Shown here: in pieces, positions 63,901-64,000 of the stretch | Layout of the letters: every line of letters begins with the position of its first letter | Numbering within the stretch: the first letter of the stretch is position 1 | Assembly (NCBI RefSeq): GCF_014490445.1 | Contig: NZ_JACTUZ010000001.1 | Span: 176,874-240,873 of the forward strand | Direction of reading: 5' to 3' | Source: Pseudoroseomonas ludipueritiae | GTDB lineage: Bacteria; Pseudomonadota; Alphaproteobacteria; Acetobacterales; Acetobacteraceae | Length of the DNA: 64,000 bases | The notes under the pieces: model-generated | What the model was told of the DNA's origin: nothing | Databases searched by the model: none | The model's input: only the letters and a program-made list of their open reading frames with translations | Made by a program: the position numbers and the translations under genes

Positions 63901-64000
63901 CAACATCCCGCAGCAGCTTCCCGGCGGCGGTGTCGCCACGCTTGGCGAGGTGCAGGAGCGCGGCGGCCCCAACGCCCGCCGGGCCGCGCGCCCGGCCCCG
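60992..64000 (+). CDS. tamB: Translocation and assembly module TamB (5' portion, cut by window end)
   Basis: The frame is open for 1003 codons to the last base. An N-terminal membrane anchor (VLAVLILLPILLVGGVLLG) is followed by a long repetitive beta-strand-rich region with the ANTAPGQRAIAGLAARFVPGL start of TamB, and a proline-rich SEPKPPEPPPTEP linker near residues 111-125. It forms the periplasmic bridge that works with TamA to deliver lipids and outer-membrane proteins. The C-terminal DUF490 domain is outside the window. Coupled to tamA by a TGATG overlap. Confidence 0.92.
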   Translation, partial: MKRVLKWVGGVLAVLILLPILLVGGVLLGANTAPGQRAIAGLAARFVPGLTIEGLNGPIPGSPGFERLTMADAKGPWLVVENAKINLDLMALVNRELLIDRVAASRVALLRLPESEPKPPEPPPTEPTSLIPTPPALPVAVRLRALDIARIEIPRELVSATVEESGPPEGFALKAEGDASLVAQALAARLRLERVGHPGELTLEAGLDPKAALKLNLRVQEPPGGVLATAIKAPDQATDLSLTLDGPASGAALRAEGTVGDAARFAAHGTIAMNPDNSARIALEGDASLPTVLPPPIARAEFALDASQTSAGGLNLARLWLRAPGGEASAHGSMELLNVEGHINNSASLAPLVPEVLGWDAIALNGSIANGQDFKLRVVPQGLRLPAPADAALGPAPVVEYAGTVSRIDSLTVDGAATRLEASGTFGEQLDLALHLVVPEASRIRPEVTGPLDLRATAKGPMDNPAVTAHLTSPGLTAAGRRLEAPDLQVETPAVMGLAGSARLNARAEGLPVTLALRAAAEGALIRLQEARGQFGPIDIAADGTFDTASTLFDGTASVKSENLAPLSALAGQQVAGKLDIGAKLVPQNSRQGIDAHARVQQLQAAGQTIGAELTLRGTDAALDFAANARLPQATVDGRGRFSRGDNGMRFDLAALDVAQGQYGIRLAAPGSILLPPSGAVEIPGLRLAARPAGSITVSGRWGPERADLRLALAALPVSVANLFVPEPQFGGTVVGDVRVTGPTSAPEVNAVVNGTGLTVTAPWSRGWPAATLRVEATRNGAGAIRANASLRAGNLANVTAEANLPQGPAMDAPLSASIKGNADLAPVLAPTLGGGANQVTGRILLDASAGGTLGAPQLGGTVDLTNGLVRNQLYGLRLTNITARLRAQGERILLERLNARAGQGSINAQGFLEPFTAGIPIDISVTARNAQPLQSELVTLLTDADLRFTGPLQVTPALGGTIRLRRAVINIPQQLPGGGVATLGEVQERGGPNARRAARPAP

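Overview
The window is about 64 kb of GC-rich bacterial chromosome with dense, short-spaced genes and no mobile element, tRNA, rRNA or CRISPR array that I could see. Gene content points to an alphaproteobacterium, most likely an Acetobacteraceae member of the Roseomonas type. The evidence is a Bug-type receptor, an EcfG-type stress promoter, a Cbp3-yceD pair, a RibBX-type riboflavin gene, HemB without zinc cysteines, and dapA divergent from a soluble lytic transglycosylase. The genus is an inference.

Layout. 1-12 kb: accessory metabolism and transport (Fe-dependent alcohol dehydrogenase, YnfA-like protein, an MFS/LysR divergent pair, a CDP-glycerol-transferase-like protein, a second MFS carrier, an AlkA-type glycosylase, an EamA exporter with a hydrolase, and two orphan periplasmic receptors). 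12-18.3 kb: a lyase-like protein that lacks its PLP lysine, a DenD-like dehydrogenase, a fasciclin lipoprotein, a polysaccharide deacetylase, an amidase, and a Gdx/SugE guanidinium exporter behind a clear guanidine-II (mini-ykkC) riboswitch, then a MarR regulator with a candidate operator. 18.3-22.4 kb: envelope genes (DUF882, L,D-transpeptidase), yceD, Cbp3 chaperone and BamE. 22.4-23.7 kb: four small hydrophilic genes behind a good EcfG-type promoter. 23.7-34.1 kb: a housekeeping block on the minus strand, rpiB-glyA-nrdR-GNAT-ribD-ribE-ribBX-ribH-nusB, with thiL cut off from nusB by an opposite-strand amidohydrolase, and hemB on the plus strand.

34.1-41.1 kb: two hydrolases and a malonate-use cluster (GntR regulator, malonyl-CoA decarboxylase, MatC-like carrier) in which a class III CoA-transferase stands where the malonyl-CoA synthetase MatB would be expected. 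41.2-47.1 kb: aldehyde dehydrogenase, AmpG-like permease, CBS-BON protein, GAF histidine kinase and an AEC carrier. 47.1-55.8 kb: core genes smpB, dapA, slt, pgpA, pncC, secG, pyrG, eno and ftsB, with intrinsic terminators after secG, pyrG and eno. 55.8-64 kb: a LysR/YeiH pair, an M20 amidohydrolase, and tamA-tamB, the last running off the end.

The most noteworthy points are the guanidine-II riboswitch, the EcfG-driven small-gene operon, the malonate cluster with a CoA-transferase, the lysine-less lyase homologue, and a three-arm alternative hairpin between eno and ftsB. All family assignments are from reading motifs and protein text; no database search was run.
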